A DNA stretch of 64,000 nucleotides from Gracilibacillus orientalis (GTDB lineage: Bacteria; Bacillota; Bacilli; Bacillales; Amphibacillaceae): NCBI RefSeq assembly GCF_900114645.1, contig NZ_FOTR01000002.1, forward strand, positions 1 through 64,000, given 5' to 3'. This document shows, in pieces, positions 11,469 through 20,567 of this stretch. Each line of letters starts with the position of its first letter. Position 1 is the stretch's first letter. The notes beneath the pieces were generated by a model. It was not told where the DNA came from, did no database searches, and saw only the letters and a program-made list of their open reading frames with translations. The translations under genes and the position numbers were made by a program.

Positions 11469-12863
11469 ATGGAAGGTAGTTGGCTTGCGATTATCCCTTT
11501 TGTTGTTGTCATTGTAACTGCAATGGCAACGAAGCAAGTATTTCCAGGATTGACCCTTGGATTAGTCGTTGGAGCTTATATTGTCGAACCATCCTTAATT
11601 GGAGGTATTGAACAAGCCACACAATATATAGTTGGTAGCTTAACGGATATCAACAACTTAAAAATCATCATTTTCTTATATATGTTTTCAGGTTTAGTTG
11701 GAATTATGAAAGCTTCTGGAGGTATTAAGGGTTTTGTCGAATTAACTTCCAAAAAAATTAACTCAAAAAGGGAAGCACTATTATTAACTTGGACATCGAC
11801 ACTTGGTACATTCAGTGCACCTAGCTTTCGAATTGTAACAGTAGCACCAATTATGAAGGCATTATTACAAAAAATTAACATGACTCGTAAGGAGCTTGCC
11901 TTTATGATTGAGACAAGTACTCAACCTGTCATTGTCTTAATTCCCATTGCTACTGCTTTTGTTGGTTATATGGTTTCCGTTATAGAAATGGGATTACAAA
12001 ATCAAGGAATTGAAGCAGATCCTTATTCATTGTTTATCCGTAGCATTCCATTTAACTTTTTTGCGATATCAATGATTATTATTGGTACGTTATTCGTTAT
12101 ATTTCGCCATTCGAAAGAAGTTGATCAAGATGAACGGGATCCTGAACAAATAAAAGAGGAAGACAACACTGCTGTATCCGATGAAATATCTGCAAAACCG
12201 TGGAATCTAATCATCCCTGTCTCGTTAGTCATTATATTGACTTTGTTCCTTACCTGGTGGGACGGAAATCAACAAGGACATGGGTTTTTCCAAGCTTTTA
12301 TCGAAGCCGATGTCTTACAGGCGATGGTGATGGCGTTATTTATTACTTTAATCATAACGATTTTCATGCAAATCATCCAAAAAAATTCATTAAAAACCAC
12401 TATTCACGAATTCATTGAAGCTGGAAATAATCTAATGTCCGTTATTCTGTTATTAGCCGTAGTCTGGGCACTATCCTCTGTTACAGAAGACCTTGGTTTT
12501 TCAACGTTTGTTACGAATAACGTAGATTGGGTACCAACTATGTTGATTCCTCCTGTTATGTTTTTAATTGGTTCATTTGTGTCCTATTTTATTGGATCCT
12601 CCTGGGGAACATGGGGAATCTTGATGCCACTTGGTATTTCTCTAGCACAAGTTGCAGATGCATCTTTACCCTTAGTCATTGGAGCGGTATTTGCCAGCGG
12701 ATCCTTTGGCTCTATTGCTTCACCGTTAAGTGATAATAATAATACGATTGCTGGATTGTTGAATATTAATGCAGTGCAATACGCACGGTATAAATTAGTT
12801 CCCGCCTTAATCGCACTAGGTATTTCCGCTGTTTTATATGGTGTGATGACATATGTTTTATAA
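11469..12863 (+). CDS. NhaC-family Na+/H+ antiporter
   Basis: This 464-residue integral membrane protein has about 11-12 hydrophobic segments and belongs to the NhaC/TetB-type antiporter family. Characteristic blocks include TSTLGTFSAPSFRIVTVAP, the IGSSWGTWGILMPLG stretch and GSIASPLSDNNNTIAG. It would exchange cytoplasmic sodium for external protons, supporting pH and salt tolerance, in line with a halotolerant or alkaliphilic host. An alternative in the same superfamily is a malate/lactate-Na+ antiporter. The ATG at 11469 is preceded by AAAGGAG at the right spacing. A charged cytoplasmic loop of about 35 residues splits the two halves. The lipase gene follows after 68 bases and may be read through. 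Confidence 0.85.
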   Translation: MEGSWLAIIPFVVVIVTAMATKQVFPGLTLGLVVGAYIVEPSLIGGIEQATQYIVGSLTDINNLKIIIFLYMFSGLVGIMKASGGIKGFVELTSKKINSKREALLLTWTSTLGTFSAPSFRIVTVAPIMKALLQKINMTRKELAFMIETSTQPVIVLIPIATAFVGYMVSVIEMGLQNQGIEADPYSLFIRSIPFNFFAISMIIIGTLFVIFRHSKEVDQDERDPEQIKEEDNTAVSDEISAKPWNLIIPVSLVIILTLFLTWWDGNQQGHGFFQAFIEADVLQAMVMALFITLIITIFMQIIQKNSLKTTIHEFIEAGNNLMSVILLLAVVWALSSVTEDLGFSTFVTNNVDWVPTMLIPPVMFLIGSFVSYFIGSSWGTWGILMPLGISLAQVADASLPLVIGAVFASGSFGSIASPLSDNNNTIAGLLNINAVQYARYKLVPALIALGISAVLYGVMTYVL

Positions 12864-12931
12864 AGTGAGACTTTCATCAGTGGAGGCTTACAGACAAATA
12901 GCGCCGTGATAATCTAAAGTGGAGGTATATC

Positions 12932-13777
12932 ATGAATTCGAGCAATTTTATCAAATCACAAGATGGTATCAACCTTTTTTATCAAACATGGATTCCTTCC
13001 AAACCGAAAGCGGTAATTATTATTGTTCATGGTGCCGGTGAGCATTCCGGTAAATATCAACCTATTAGTGAACAATGTATACAACAAGATATTGCTGTAG
13101 TTGCACCTGATTTACGAGGATTTGGCCAATCAGAAGGAGCGCGAGGGCACGTTAATTCATTCCAGGATTATGTAGATGATCTACATCATTTAGTGGCGTT
13201 GGTATCTGCCAGATTTGAACACTTCCCCATCTTTTTATTTGGCCACAGCTTAGGCGGTTTAATCGTGATCCGCTACAGCCAAATTTACGCATATGAAACT
13301 AAAGGAGTAATTTTATCAGCACCTGCACTGGCATTACGTTTAAAAATCCCTATGATCGGTAAAAAAGTATTAGAACTTTCTTCAAGGTTCTTACCCACAT
13401 TATCGATTAATCCTATGAAATGGCAGCCAATCATCAGACGAATGCGCCATTTAGCACCATACTTACCGCAGAAAAAAACGTTGAGTTATGATCCTCATAT
13501 GACTGCTGAGATTACACCTAAATGGCTGGTAGAATTGCTACAAAACGGAATAAATGCTATTACGGATGCTGCTTTATTTCGCTTTCCAGTACTCTGTGTC
13601 TATGACAAAAAAGATCCCATTGTACAACCTATTATCATTCAGGATTTTCTGGACAAGTTAGATGTGATGGATAAAAAAAAGTTATCCTATAATGACGGTT
13701 TTCATCACCTTTTAAATCCCGATTATCATGAATCAACGATATCAGATATTGTTAAATGGATCGATCATCGTTTGTAA
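12932..13777 (+). CDS. lysophospholipase / monoacylglycerol lipase-like alpha/beta-hydrolase
   Basis: This 281-residue protein of the Hydrolase_4 (YtpA/PldB-like) group has the triad S106 in FGHSLGG, D228 in YDKKDP and H258 in GFHHLLN. The family signature DLRGFGQSEGARGHV lies at about residues 60-74. It has no signal peptide, so it probably acts on lipids at the inner membrane face or in the cytoplasm. The start follows GTGGAGGT. It lies 68 bases after nhaC on the same strand with no terminator between, so co-transcription is possible. Downstream is a truncated family A repeat. Confidence 0.85.
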   Translation: MNSSNFIKSQDGINLFYQTWIPSKPKAVIIIVHGAGEHSGKYQPISEQCIQQDIAVVAPDLRGFGQSEGARGHVNSFQDYVDDLHHLVALVSARFEHFPIFLFGHSLGGLIVIRYSQIYAYETKGVILSAPALALRLKIPMIGKKVLELSSRFLPTLSINPMKWQPIIRRMRHLAPYLPQKKTLSYDPHMTAEITPKWLVELLQNGINAITDAALFRFPVLCVYDKKDPIVQPIIIQDFLDKLDVMDKKKLSYNDGFHHLLNPDYHESTISDIVKWIDHRL

Positions 13778-13807
13778 AGAAGTTGAAGTGGAATTGCTTT
13801 CTCCCTT

Positions 13808-13907
13808 TCTGAATTTTGATGAGCGCCGGAATACCACTTCGGCAGAATACTACGCTTTCCGTGGGCACGGCTTCAGCTTCCTCGGAAAGCAAAATCTGAA
13901 TTTTCAT
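13808..13907 (-). repeat. partial family A repeat flanked by a 13-bp direct repeat
   Basis: The core (about 13821-13890) contains GGCAGAATACTACGCTTTCC and GGGCACGGCTTCAGCTTCCT in the reverse orientation of copies 1, 2 and 5. TCTGAATTTTGAT (13808-13820) before it and TCTGAATTTTCAT (13895-13907) after it agree at 12 of 13 positions, which looks like a target-site duplication. Confidence 0.55.
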
Positions 13908-13976
13908 TAGTTCGTAGCTAGCTTTTGTCTGCTTTTTAATCAGCTATCGGAGCAGTCCATATATGGTCGGTTTTTC

Positions 13977-14630
13977 TTATTTTCTCCAGTCAAATCCAAT
14001 TTCGTTTAAGAATGTTTTCGCTAACAACGTATGTCCGGTATGATTGGGATGAACACGATCCCACGCAATTGCTGCTGGATAGAGATCCTTTGTAACTGTG
14101 TTAAATGCTTCTTGCGTATCAATAAATAAGGTATGATGTTCATCAGCAATTTGCTTGACGACTTTTCCGTATTGATCCATCTTATGACGCATGGCATCGT
14201 TCGGATTAGGTTCGATATAATATGGTGTCATTAGCACTAATTGCTTTGCTTTTGATTGAGTTTGCTCGACTAATTCTCGGAAAGTCTTCTCATATTCATC
14301 GATATAAACATGACGATCCGGAATAAAAGGGGAATCGAATTGGCGCCAGACATCATTAATGCCAATCATGATGACTAACCAGTCCGGCTTTTGGTCAAAG
14401 ACATCTTCTTGCCAACGTGCTTTTAAGTCTGTTACATTATTTCCTGATATACCTTTGTTGACCACACGTATTCCTAGCTCAGGATATGTCGATTGTAAGA
14501 ATGCATCGATGATTGCTACATATCCGGTTCCTAATGCTTGAAATAAGCCTTCTCCCTCTGGTTTCGCTCGATCACAATCCGTTACGGAATCTCCTATGAA
14601 CAATAATTTTTGGTTTTTTTCTAGCTTCAT
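13977..14630 (-). CDS. axe2: SGNH-hydrolase acetylxylan esterase, Axe2 type
   Basis: This 217-residue intracellular esterase removes acetyl groups from xylo-oligosaccharides. Block I is FIGDSVTDCDRA with nucleophile S15; further blocks are NKGISGN, MIGINDVWRQ and the C-terminal DRVHP with D191 and H194. The S15-D191-H194 spacing equals that of Geobacillus stearothermophilus Axe2, and the whole sequence reads as its close relative. There is no signal peptide. It is a single gene with its own promoter (14785-14813) and a LacI/CcpA-like palindrome beside the start of transcription. Its place in a xylan island fits deacetylation of imported xylo-oligosaccharides before GH10, GH8 and xylosidase action. 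Confidence 0.92.
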   Translation of the reverse strand: MKLEKNQKLLFIGDSVTDCDRAKPEGEGLFQALGTGYVAIIDAFLQSTYPELGIRVVNKGISGNNVTDLKARWQEDVFDQKPDWLVIMIGINDVWRQFDSPFIPDRHVYIDEYEKTFRELVEQTQSKAKQLVLMTPYYIEPNPNDAMRHKMDQYGKVVKQIADEHHTLFIDTQEAFNTVTKDLYPAAIAWDRVHPNHTGHTLLAKTFLNEIGFDWRK

Positions 14631-14998
14631 TTTTTGGTCCTCCTAATAAAATATCCTTGAATTGGTAAAGATATCATACTTATCACGACTTGTTGTAGAA
14701 AATTGGGCTTGCTACATGCTAACGAGCAAGGATTATCGAATAACTCTAACACCCCTCGTAAAAGCGCTTTCTAAAATAGCATATTCATATATTAGCATAT
14801 TAAAGCAGTCAAGCCAATAAAGTCGTTGATTCAAATGATATTGCGTAAGGTTGGAGTAGTGGGCTTATCGACGATTACTCATATAAAAAGCCCTCAGAAA
14901 AATTCTCCGAGGGACATCTTTTACTTTAGTAAATTCCATTTCTTACTTGCTCTGATTAATAAAGGGAGGCTTATCCGAAAAATCCTCAAATGATTAAT
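14631..14998 (-). promoter_or_regulatory. axe2 upstream region: promoter and cre-like palindrome
   Basis: On the minus strand -35 TTGACT (14808-14813) is followed by 17 bases and a -10-like TATGAA (14785-14790). The palindrome AAAGCGCTTT (14762-14771), a degenerate cre-like site, sits just downstream where transcription would start. The rest of this gene-free stretch holds the terminator of the upstream oxidoreductase gene at 14891-14913 and otherwise no recognised feature. Confidence 0.55.
14891..14913 (-). terminator. terminator after the Gfo/Idh oxidoreductase gene
   Basis: The stem CCCTC (14891-14895) / GAGGG (14909-14913) is extended by AGAA/TTCT pairing inside. On the minus strand it is followed by CTTTTTATA. 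It marks the end of the GH2-oxidoreductase transcript. Confidence 0.7.
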
Positions 14999-16156
14999 TT
15001 ATTCGTATTTTCCACCGGTTGTAATTTCAGTATTTGAGAAATTCTCTACGGATGTACCTTTTTCATAGAAATGCTTCGCATTTGCCAAGATTCCTTCTCT
15101 TGTGTAAAAAGGACTCTTTTTCGTTAATGGTAATGTCACTGTCCGCTGGTAATTGGCAGATTCATAGATTGCTGTAATCAGTTCTAATGTTTGACGTCCC
15201 TGTACTCCATCTACTAAGACTGGTTTGTTTTCAATAATTGCATCGAGTACATTTTCGATTTGTCCGGGATGTCCTTCATGTTCAAGCTCAGGCTGGCTGT
15301 CAAAAGTTTCTGTCAATTGCTGTGCTAGGTCAGGATCATCATTTGGAAAACCGTTTTCTTTTGATACGGATGCTTTTACCTTCCATGGCACGGAGACACG
15401 GGCTTTCTTACCTTGGAAAATTAATTGTTGCTCTTCCCCGTGGTGAACGACTGAACTTGTGATCTGTGCTAAACTACCGTCCTGATAACGACCAATTGCA
15501 ACCGATATATCTTCCACTTCGGCATTATCATGGGCCATATTACTTGTTACCGCAGTAATCTCTGATGGCATCCCACGCATCCATTGGAAAATATCAATGT
15601 GGTGAACCGCATGGTTTAAAGTACATCCACCACCTTCTTTTTCCCAGGTACCTCGCCACCATAAGTCATAATAACTGTGTCCCCTCCACCAAAAGGAATC
15701 GACTTGCGTGTGCAGGATCGGTCCCATTAATTCTGTCTCCAGTACATGCTTCAACTTCATCATTGGGGTAGTAAAACGATTTTGGGCCACAACAGAGAGA
15801 ATTTTGTTATTCCGTTTTGCGGCATCTACCATCGCATCACACTCTTCCAAAGCAGACGCCATTGGTTTCTCTACTAGTACATGTTTCCCTGCATCCAAAC
15901 CTTCAATGGCGATATCTGCATGGGTATATGGCGGTGTACAAATGGATATGAGATCAACTTCTTCCTGAGCTATTAAATCCTGATAATGGTTATACACATT
16001 TGCATCAAGATTGAAATCCTCTTTCATTTTTTCTGCTTTTTCCGGATAAATATCACATAATGCAACGATCTTACACTTACTTGAAAATTGTAAATAACCT
16101 TTGACGTGGGAAGGGCATATTGCTCCTGCACCTATTATCGCTACTTTTTGCATCAT
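14999..16156 (-). CDS. Gfo/Idh/MocA-family oxidoreductase
   Basis: This 385-residue NAD(P)-dependent sugar dehydrogenase-type protein has an N-terminal Rossmann fold with GAGAICPSHVKGY (about residues 10-22). The family motif VLVEKPMA lies near residue 95, and the C-terminal alpha/beta domain contains WRGTWEKEGGG and the LNHAVHHIDIFQWM helix, where the catalytic histidine normally lies. It probably oxidises or reduces a sugar or glycoside released by the neighbouring GH2 enzyme, whose gene ends 13 bases upstream. Two adjacent ATG codons exist at 16156 and 16153, with AAGGAAGG just ahead; either may be used. The substrate is unknown. It is the last gene of its operon. Confidence 0.85.
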   Translation of the reverse strand: MMQKVAIIGAGAICPSHVKGYLQFSSKCKIVALCDIYPEKAEKMKEDFNLDANVYNHYQDLIAQEEVDLISICTPPYTHADIAIEGLDAGKHVLVEKPMASALEECDAMVDAAKRNNKILSVVAQNRFTTPMMKLKHVLETELMGPILHTQVDSFWWRGHSYYDLWWRGTWEKEGGGCTLNHAVHHIDIFQWMRGMPSEITAVTSNMAHDNAEVEDISVAIGRYQDGSLAQITSSVVHHGEEQQLIFQGKKARVSVPWKVKASVSKENGFPNDDPDLAQQLTETFDSQPELEHEGHPGQIENVLDAIIENKPVLVDGVQGRQTLELITAIYESANYQRTVTLPLTKKSPFYTREGILANAKHFYEKGTSVENFSNTEITTGGKYE

Positions 16157-16169
16157 AATCCTTCCTTTC

Positions 16170-19100
16170 TTATTTAAATTGAAACCAGCTAAAGTTAAAA
16201 TGAGAACCTGGTAAAAAAATGAGCGCTACTTTTTGCACACCTTTGATCTGTTCTAGTTCAAAGCTTTTTTCTTTATAACCATCGGTATGATTGAACTCCA
16301 GAATTTCAGCTCTCTCCTCATCTCCATCAAAGAAACGAACATGAATCGAATTTTTATCAATCGGTGAATGACCGTTAATTTCTAACTGAGTAGCACCTTG
16401 GTCTCCAAAGTCAAAATTATCGAACTCAAAAGAAACATTATTTCCAATTTCTTCGACTCGGTCTGGTAACTTATTGAATGTGTCACCATAAATTTGATCA
16501 GCATCTACCACATAATTTTTTGAAAAGGCACGGTTACGTTTTTTAAAAGAGAATCCTTTTATATGCATCTTTTTATTTGTAACGAAAGAGATCGATGTAA
16601 CGCCTTTTAGTTTTTGGGAAAGCTTAAATGTTTCCGGTTGGTAAACATTCCATCTTGATTCTTTCTGATAAATGGTATCCGCTAATCGTTTACTGTTCGG
16701 ATCATCTGGCATTCCTTCCCAAATCTGGAGGTCGTATACTTCACTTGAAAGTGCAAAAATAGGAACGGTAATAACATCTGATCCTTCTTTACCGAAATCA
16801 ATATTACGGAATCCTACTTGTGTTTCACCATCTCGGCTGGTCGCTATCCCTCGCTCGTTACCGTTTGTCACTTCCCCTTTGCTATCATCATACAAACCCG
16901 CAGAAACAAAGGAGAAAGGGTCTTTATATGCAGTGCCTAATCCTTCTGCTTTACATTCTAATTCGGAAATTAAGTTGATGGTGTCTTTTCCATTTTTACT
17001 TGTACAACGAACTCTGAAATCACCGTCTCCAAAAGCAGTAACTGTTGCTTCCTTTCCATCCGCTTTAATAGTAGCAATGTTAGACACAATCCCAACGTCA
17101 TTTACCACGCTCCATTCCACTTCAGTATAATCTGTATTAGTTGGGTAAAGCATGGCACGAACTTTAATTTGTTGCTTTTCTTCGTTTAAGATTTGTCCGC
17201 TGTCTGAACTAATTTCGATTTTCCGTACTGGAATTTCTTCTTGTTTTCCCGTTAACACTTTCATTGGCTGGTTATGATCCAATGACTTCCCTTTTTTGTT
17301 TGACATTGATGTTTCTTGCGAGAATAGTTGTATGGAAGCTTTCGGTAATTCAGGTGAAGTAACTGTAATCGTGACCGAACCAGCTTCTAATGTAGAACCA
17401 ATGATCGCCATCAACTTACCGTTAAATAATCGTCTACTTACCCCTTTGTATTGGTCGTAATCCGTACTGTCTCCATTATCCAATCCTAACAATCGACCTG
17501 CACCCTGGACATCAACATGCACACGATTGTTGGCGTTTTCGACAGGATTGCCATTTCTGTCATTCATACCAATTTCGATAAAAGTAAGATCTGTTCCATC
17601 TGCTTTTATGGTTCTCTGATCAGTCTCCAATTCTATCTCCGCAGGATCTTCAAATGAATATTTTTGATCATGTGCAATCATATGGTTATGCTCATCATAA
17701 GCATAGGCTTCTAAGGTTCCTTTTCGATACAATACTTTCCACCACCCGGATATGGTTTCTCCATGCTGATGATCTAATTCCTGGATTCCTAATGAATCAC
17801 CATTTAAGATTAATTCAACTTTTGGTGCATTAGTTGCTACTCTAACGTCAATCATTTGGCCTTCATTAAAATCCCAATATGGAAAGATATGAACCATTGG
17901 TGCTTTCTTATAATCCGTCCATGCCGATTGATAAATAAAATAAGAATCCTTCTTGAAAGTTGCTGTATCAATTTGGCCAAAATAAGCATTCTTGGTATGA
18001 TATGGAGTCGGTTCCCCAATATAATCAAAACCAGTCCAAATAAATTGCCCTAATGAACATGAAGTATCACGTTCTTTAAGTAATGCCGCTTCTATCGATT
18101 TCGCCCCCCAGCTTGTAGCACTATTTCCAAGTGAAGAACAATGCTGATCATCATCTGCTAAAATTGGCTTATCGAATGGAAAGTGATACACGCCTCTACT
18201 TTGAACAATGGCCATCGTTTCACTACCGTAAATCACCCAATCAGGGTGCTCTTCATGATGTTTCTCATAATATTTTTCTCCGTAGTTATACCCAACCACC
18301 TTGATCATATCAGCACACTTTTGTGCATTTTCCCAAGGCATGTAATTGGAACCAATTGTAACTACTGCATTTTGTTTAGGGTCAAATTGATAAACCGCTT
18401 CCATTAAGTCCTGTGTTACTTGTTGTCCACGTTCATCAGCATGAGTATCATAGATTTCATTTCCGATACTCCACATCAAGAGACTAACATGATTTCGATC
18501 CCGTTTCACCCATGATTCGATATCTTTGTGATACCAATTCTTAAAAAATCTTGCATAATCATATGAGGTTTTCGATCTTTCCCAGATATCAAATGCTTCC
18601 GTAACAACCAGAATTCCCATTTCATCAGCCAGTTCCATCAACTCTTTTGCCGGCATATTATGTGCTGTACGAATTGCATTGACTCCCATATCTTTTAAAA
18701 TCTGCATTCTTCTTTTTAAAGCATTAACATTAAAAGCTGCTCCTAATGCTCCTAAATCATGGTGTTCATTGACACCATATAATTTCATATGGTCACCATT
18801 AAGGAAAAAACCTTCTTTCGGATCAAGTGTTACTTCTTTAAAACCAATATGCTGAGTTTGTGACTCTACTATTTCAGATCTATCTTTTTTCTCTAACGTA
18901 GTAGTTAATTTATACAACTGAGGGGAATCGATATTCCATAGATTTGGATTGGCTATCTGTAATGACAATTCACTGGAAGTTTGTCCTTGTTCGATTAGAC
19001 TGGAAACAGTGGATATCTCCTCTCCCTCTTTTTCAAGTGAATGTGTTAATACTAGTGATTCAGAGGATTGTAGATTAGTGCCACACTCCACTCTCCAATG

Positions 19101-19583
19101 ATCATTATTTTTAAAGGTAGATACATAAATGCCATCCGTTTCGATATAATTACGACTACGCTTCTTCACCCAAACATTTCGATATATACCTGCTCCTGTA
19201 TACCATCTACTGTTCGGACTTTGATAAGTTACTTTTAGTAATATGTCATTCTTACCTGCAACTAGAAACTTCGTAATATTGTGTTCAAACTTAGAATAGC
19301 CGTATTTCCACTCTCCTACGAATTGGTTATTCACATATAACTGAGAGTCCATGTATACACCCTCGAAACATAACAATACATCAGCATGTTCTAGTACGGG
19401 CTGATAATTTAACGTTTGTTTATACCAACCGATACTATTTTCGTACAATTTTTTCGTATTATAAATTAGCCAATCATGTGGAATTTCCACTGGTTGAAAA
19501 TCAAGTTGTTCACTTGTTTTTGTGTCTAAATCGCTTTTGGCAAATAACCAATTATCATTAAATAATTGCGTTTGATTGATCAT
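16170..19583 (-). CDS. large multidomain glycoside hydrolase family 2 enzyme
   Basis: The 1137 residues begin with a GH2 sugar-binding jelly roll (about 10-145), Ig-like domain (about 150-250) and TIM barrel (about 255-540). E376 in MWSIGNE is the acid/base and E455 in IYGSETMA the likely nucleophile. After the barrel come a DUF4982-type beta domain (about 560-640), GH2 C-terminal and Ig/Big2-like modules (about 650-890, with VEWSVVND and ATIKADGKEATVTAFGDG), and two carbohydrate-binding-like beta modules to the end. Beta-galactosidase, glucuronidase or another exo-activity is possible. Despite accessory modules typical of secreted enzymes, there is no signal peptide. It lies between a DUF624 protein and a Gfo/Idh enzyme. 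Confidence 0.85.
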   Translation of the reverse strand: MINQTQLFNDNWLFAKSDLDTKTSEQLDFQPVEIPHDWLIYNTKKLYENSIGWYKQTLNYQPVLEHADVLLCFEGVYMDSQLYVNNQFVGEWKYGYSKFEHNITKFLVAGKNDILLKVTYQSPNSRWYTGAGIYRNVWVKKRSRNYIETDGIYVSTFKNNDHWRVECGTNLQSSESLVLTHSLEKEGEEISTVSSLIEQGQTSSELSLQIANPNLWNIDSPQLYKLTTTLEKKDRSEIVESQTQHIGFKEVTLDPKEGFFLNGDHMKLYGVNEHHDLGALGAAFNVNALKRRMQILKDMGVNAIRTAHNMPAKELMELADEMGILVVTEAFDIWERSKTSYDYARFFKNWYHKDIESWVKRDRNHVSLLMWSIGNEIYDTHADERGQQVTQDLMEAVYQFDPKQNAVVTIGSNYMPWENAQKCADMIKVVGYNYGEKYYEKHHEEHPDWVIYGSETMAIVQSRGVYHFPFDKPILADDDQHCSSLGNSATSWGAKSIEAALLKERDTSCSLGQFIWTGFDYIGEPTPYHTKNAYFGQIDTATFKKDSYFIYQSAWTDYKKAPMVHIFPYWDFNEGQMIDVRVATNAPKVELILNGDSLGIQELDHQHGETISGWWKVLYRKGTLEAYAYDEHNHMIAHDQKYSFEDPAEIELETDQRTIKADGTDLTFIEIGMNDRNGNPVENANNRVHVDVQGAGRLLGLDNGDSTDYDQYKGVSRRLFNGKLMAIIGSTLEAGSVTITVTSPELPKASIQLFSQETSMSNKKGKSLDHNQPMKVLTGKQEEIPVRKIEISSDSGQILNEEKQQIKVRAMLYPTNTDYTEVEWSVVNDVGIVSNIATIKADGKEATVTAFGDGDFRVRCTSKNGKDTINLISELECKAEGLGTAYKDPFSFVSAGLYDDSKGEVTNGNERGIATSRDGETQVGFRNIDFGKEGSDVITVPIFALSSEVYDLQIWEGMPDDPNSKRLADTIYQKESRWNVYQPETFKLSQKLKGVTSISFVTNKKMHIKGFSFKKRNRAFSKNYVVDADQIYGDTFNKLPDRVEEIGNNVSFEFDNFDFGDQGATQLEINGHSPIDKNSIHVRFFDGDEERAEILEFNHTDGYKEKSFELEQIKGVQKVALIFLPGSHFNFSWFQFK

Positions 19584-19610
19584 CTTGATTCCACCGTCAC
19601 TTTCTTTTTA

Positions 19611-20315
19611 TTAATTATGTATGCTGTTGTCATCATGAACATTTTTGTCTTTCACAAAACTAACTTTCACGTCTTGAATCATCGGTTTTGTATTTAATAT
19701 GAGTAACCAGGCAACTAAACTGCTAATAAACAAAATAATAAAATCAGAGGTAAAAAACATTAGCACGACTGTTAGGAAAAGAATCCCGATATTTCCTGTT
19801 GTTCTTTTAATCCATGTAAAAAAATAAAATAAAGATAATCGATAAATATCTCTTATTCGGAATTTATAATGCGTTGTAATAACTAAAGCATAAAATGCAA
19901 AAATGACCATAACAAAAAGAAGCACTAGAAAAATACCACTTAAAATTTGATACCAGACAGTTGGATTTTGATTAAAATATTGAATATCGATAATCAAGAT
20001 AAATAAAGCTGTTATTATAGGAATCCAGACTTTTAATACATCCCAGAAATTCGTCTTATATGCCTGGACAAATTCTTTGAATGGAGCTACTTCATTTTTT
20101 CTTGCCAATACACTTAAACTGTGAAACAAAGCTGCACAAGCGGGACCAGAAGGGATAAATGCAATATAATAAAAGATAGCATTTGAAATACTAGGAATTA
20201 ACAAAATAAATGCTGAAAATAAAAGAATATTGCTCATAACAAACAAAAGATTAAATATTATTAACCAATATACATAATTAGAAAAACGATAAAACCCACC
20301 TTGATTGTAATCCAT
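19611..20315 (-). CDS. DUF624 (YesL-like) membrane protein
   Basis: This 234-residue protein has about five hydrophobic segments and the DUF624 pattern: an early membrane helix pair, then FIPSGPACAALFHSL and a short loop with FVQAYKTNFWDVLKVW. DUF624 proteins travel with YesM/YesN-type sugar import loci, and their role is unknown. The ATG at 20315 is chosen because AAAGGA is correctly placed; a TTG one codon earlier is less likely. It precedes the large GH2 gene by 27 bases, so the two and the oxidoreductase probably form one operon separate from importer D, which ends at a terminator upstream. Confidence 0.8.
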   Translation of the reverse strand: MDYNQGGFYRFSNYVYWLIIFNLLFVMSNILLFSAFILLIPSISNAIFYYIAFIPSGPACAALFHSLSVLARKNEVAPFKEFVQAYKTNFWDVLKVWIPIITALFILIIDIQYFNQNPTVWYQILSGIFLVLLFVMVIFAFYALVITTHYKFRIRDIYRLSLFYFFTWIKRTTGNIGILFLTVVLMFFTSDFIILFISSLVAWLLILNTKPMIQDVKVSFVKDKNVHDDNSIHN

Positions 20316-20516
20316 CAAAAAATCCTTTCTTTCTATCTATTTATCATTTATTTTACTATAAATTCTTTTGATGCGATGATTTAGATATAAAAATCTTATA
20401 TAACTTTATTCAATTTTCTGATGAAGTAAATGAAACAAGTAGATTTTTAACTTTATCTGTTAAATACAGTATTCTGGTCCTTTACTCATTCTTGACAACC
20501 TACATAAGGAAAAGAG

Positions 20517-20547
20517 ATAACACGGAGATATGAATTCCCCGTGTTAT
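20517..20547 (-). terminator. terminator after the importer D binding-protein gene
   Basis: The stem ATAACACGG (20517-20525) / CCGTGTTAT (20539-20547) has a 13-base loop. On the minus strand it is followed by CTCTTTTCC. It sits 20 bases beyond the stop codon at 20568. Confidence 0.7.
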
Positions 20548-20567
20548 TTGTCTTATTCTTGCTTCAA

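Noticed and set aside
13728-13910. 60-codon plus-strand frame after the lipase gene
   Set aside because: It overlaps the lipase 3-prime end out of frame and continues into the truncated repeat.
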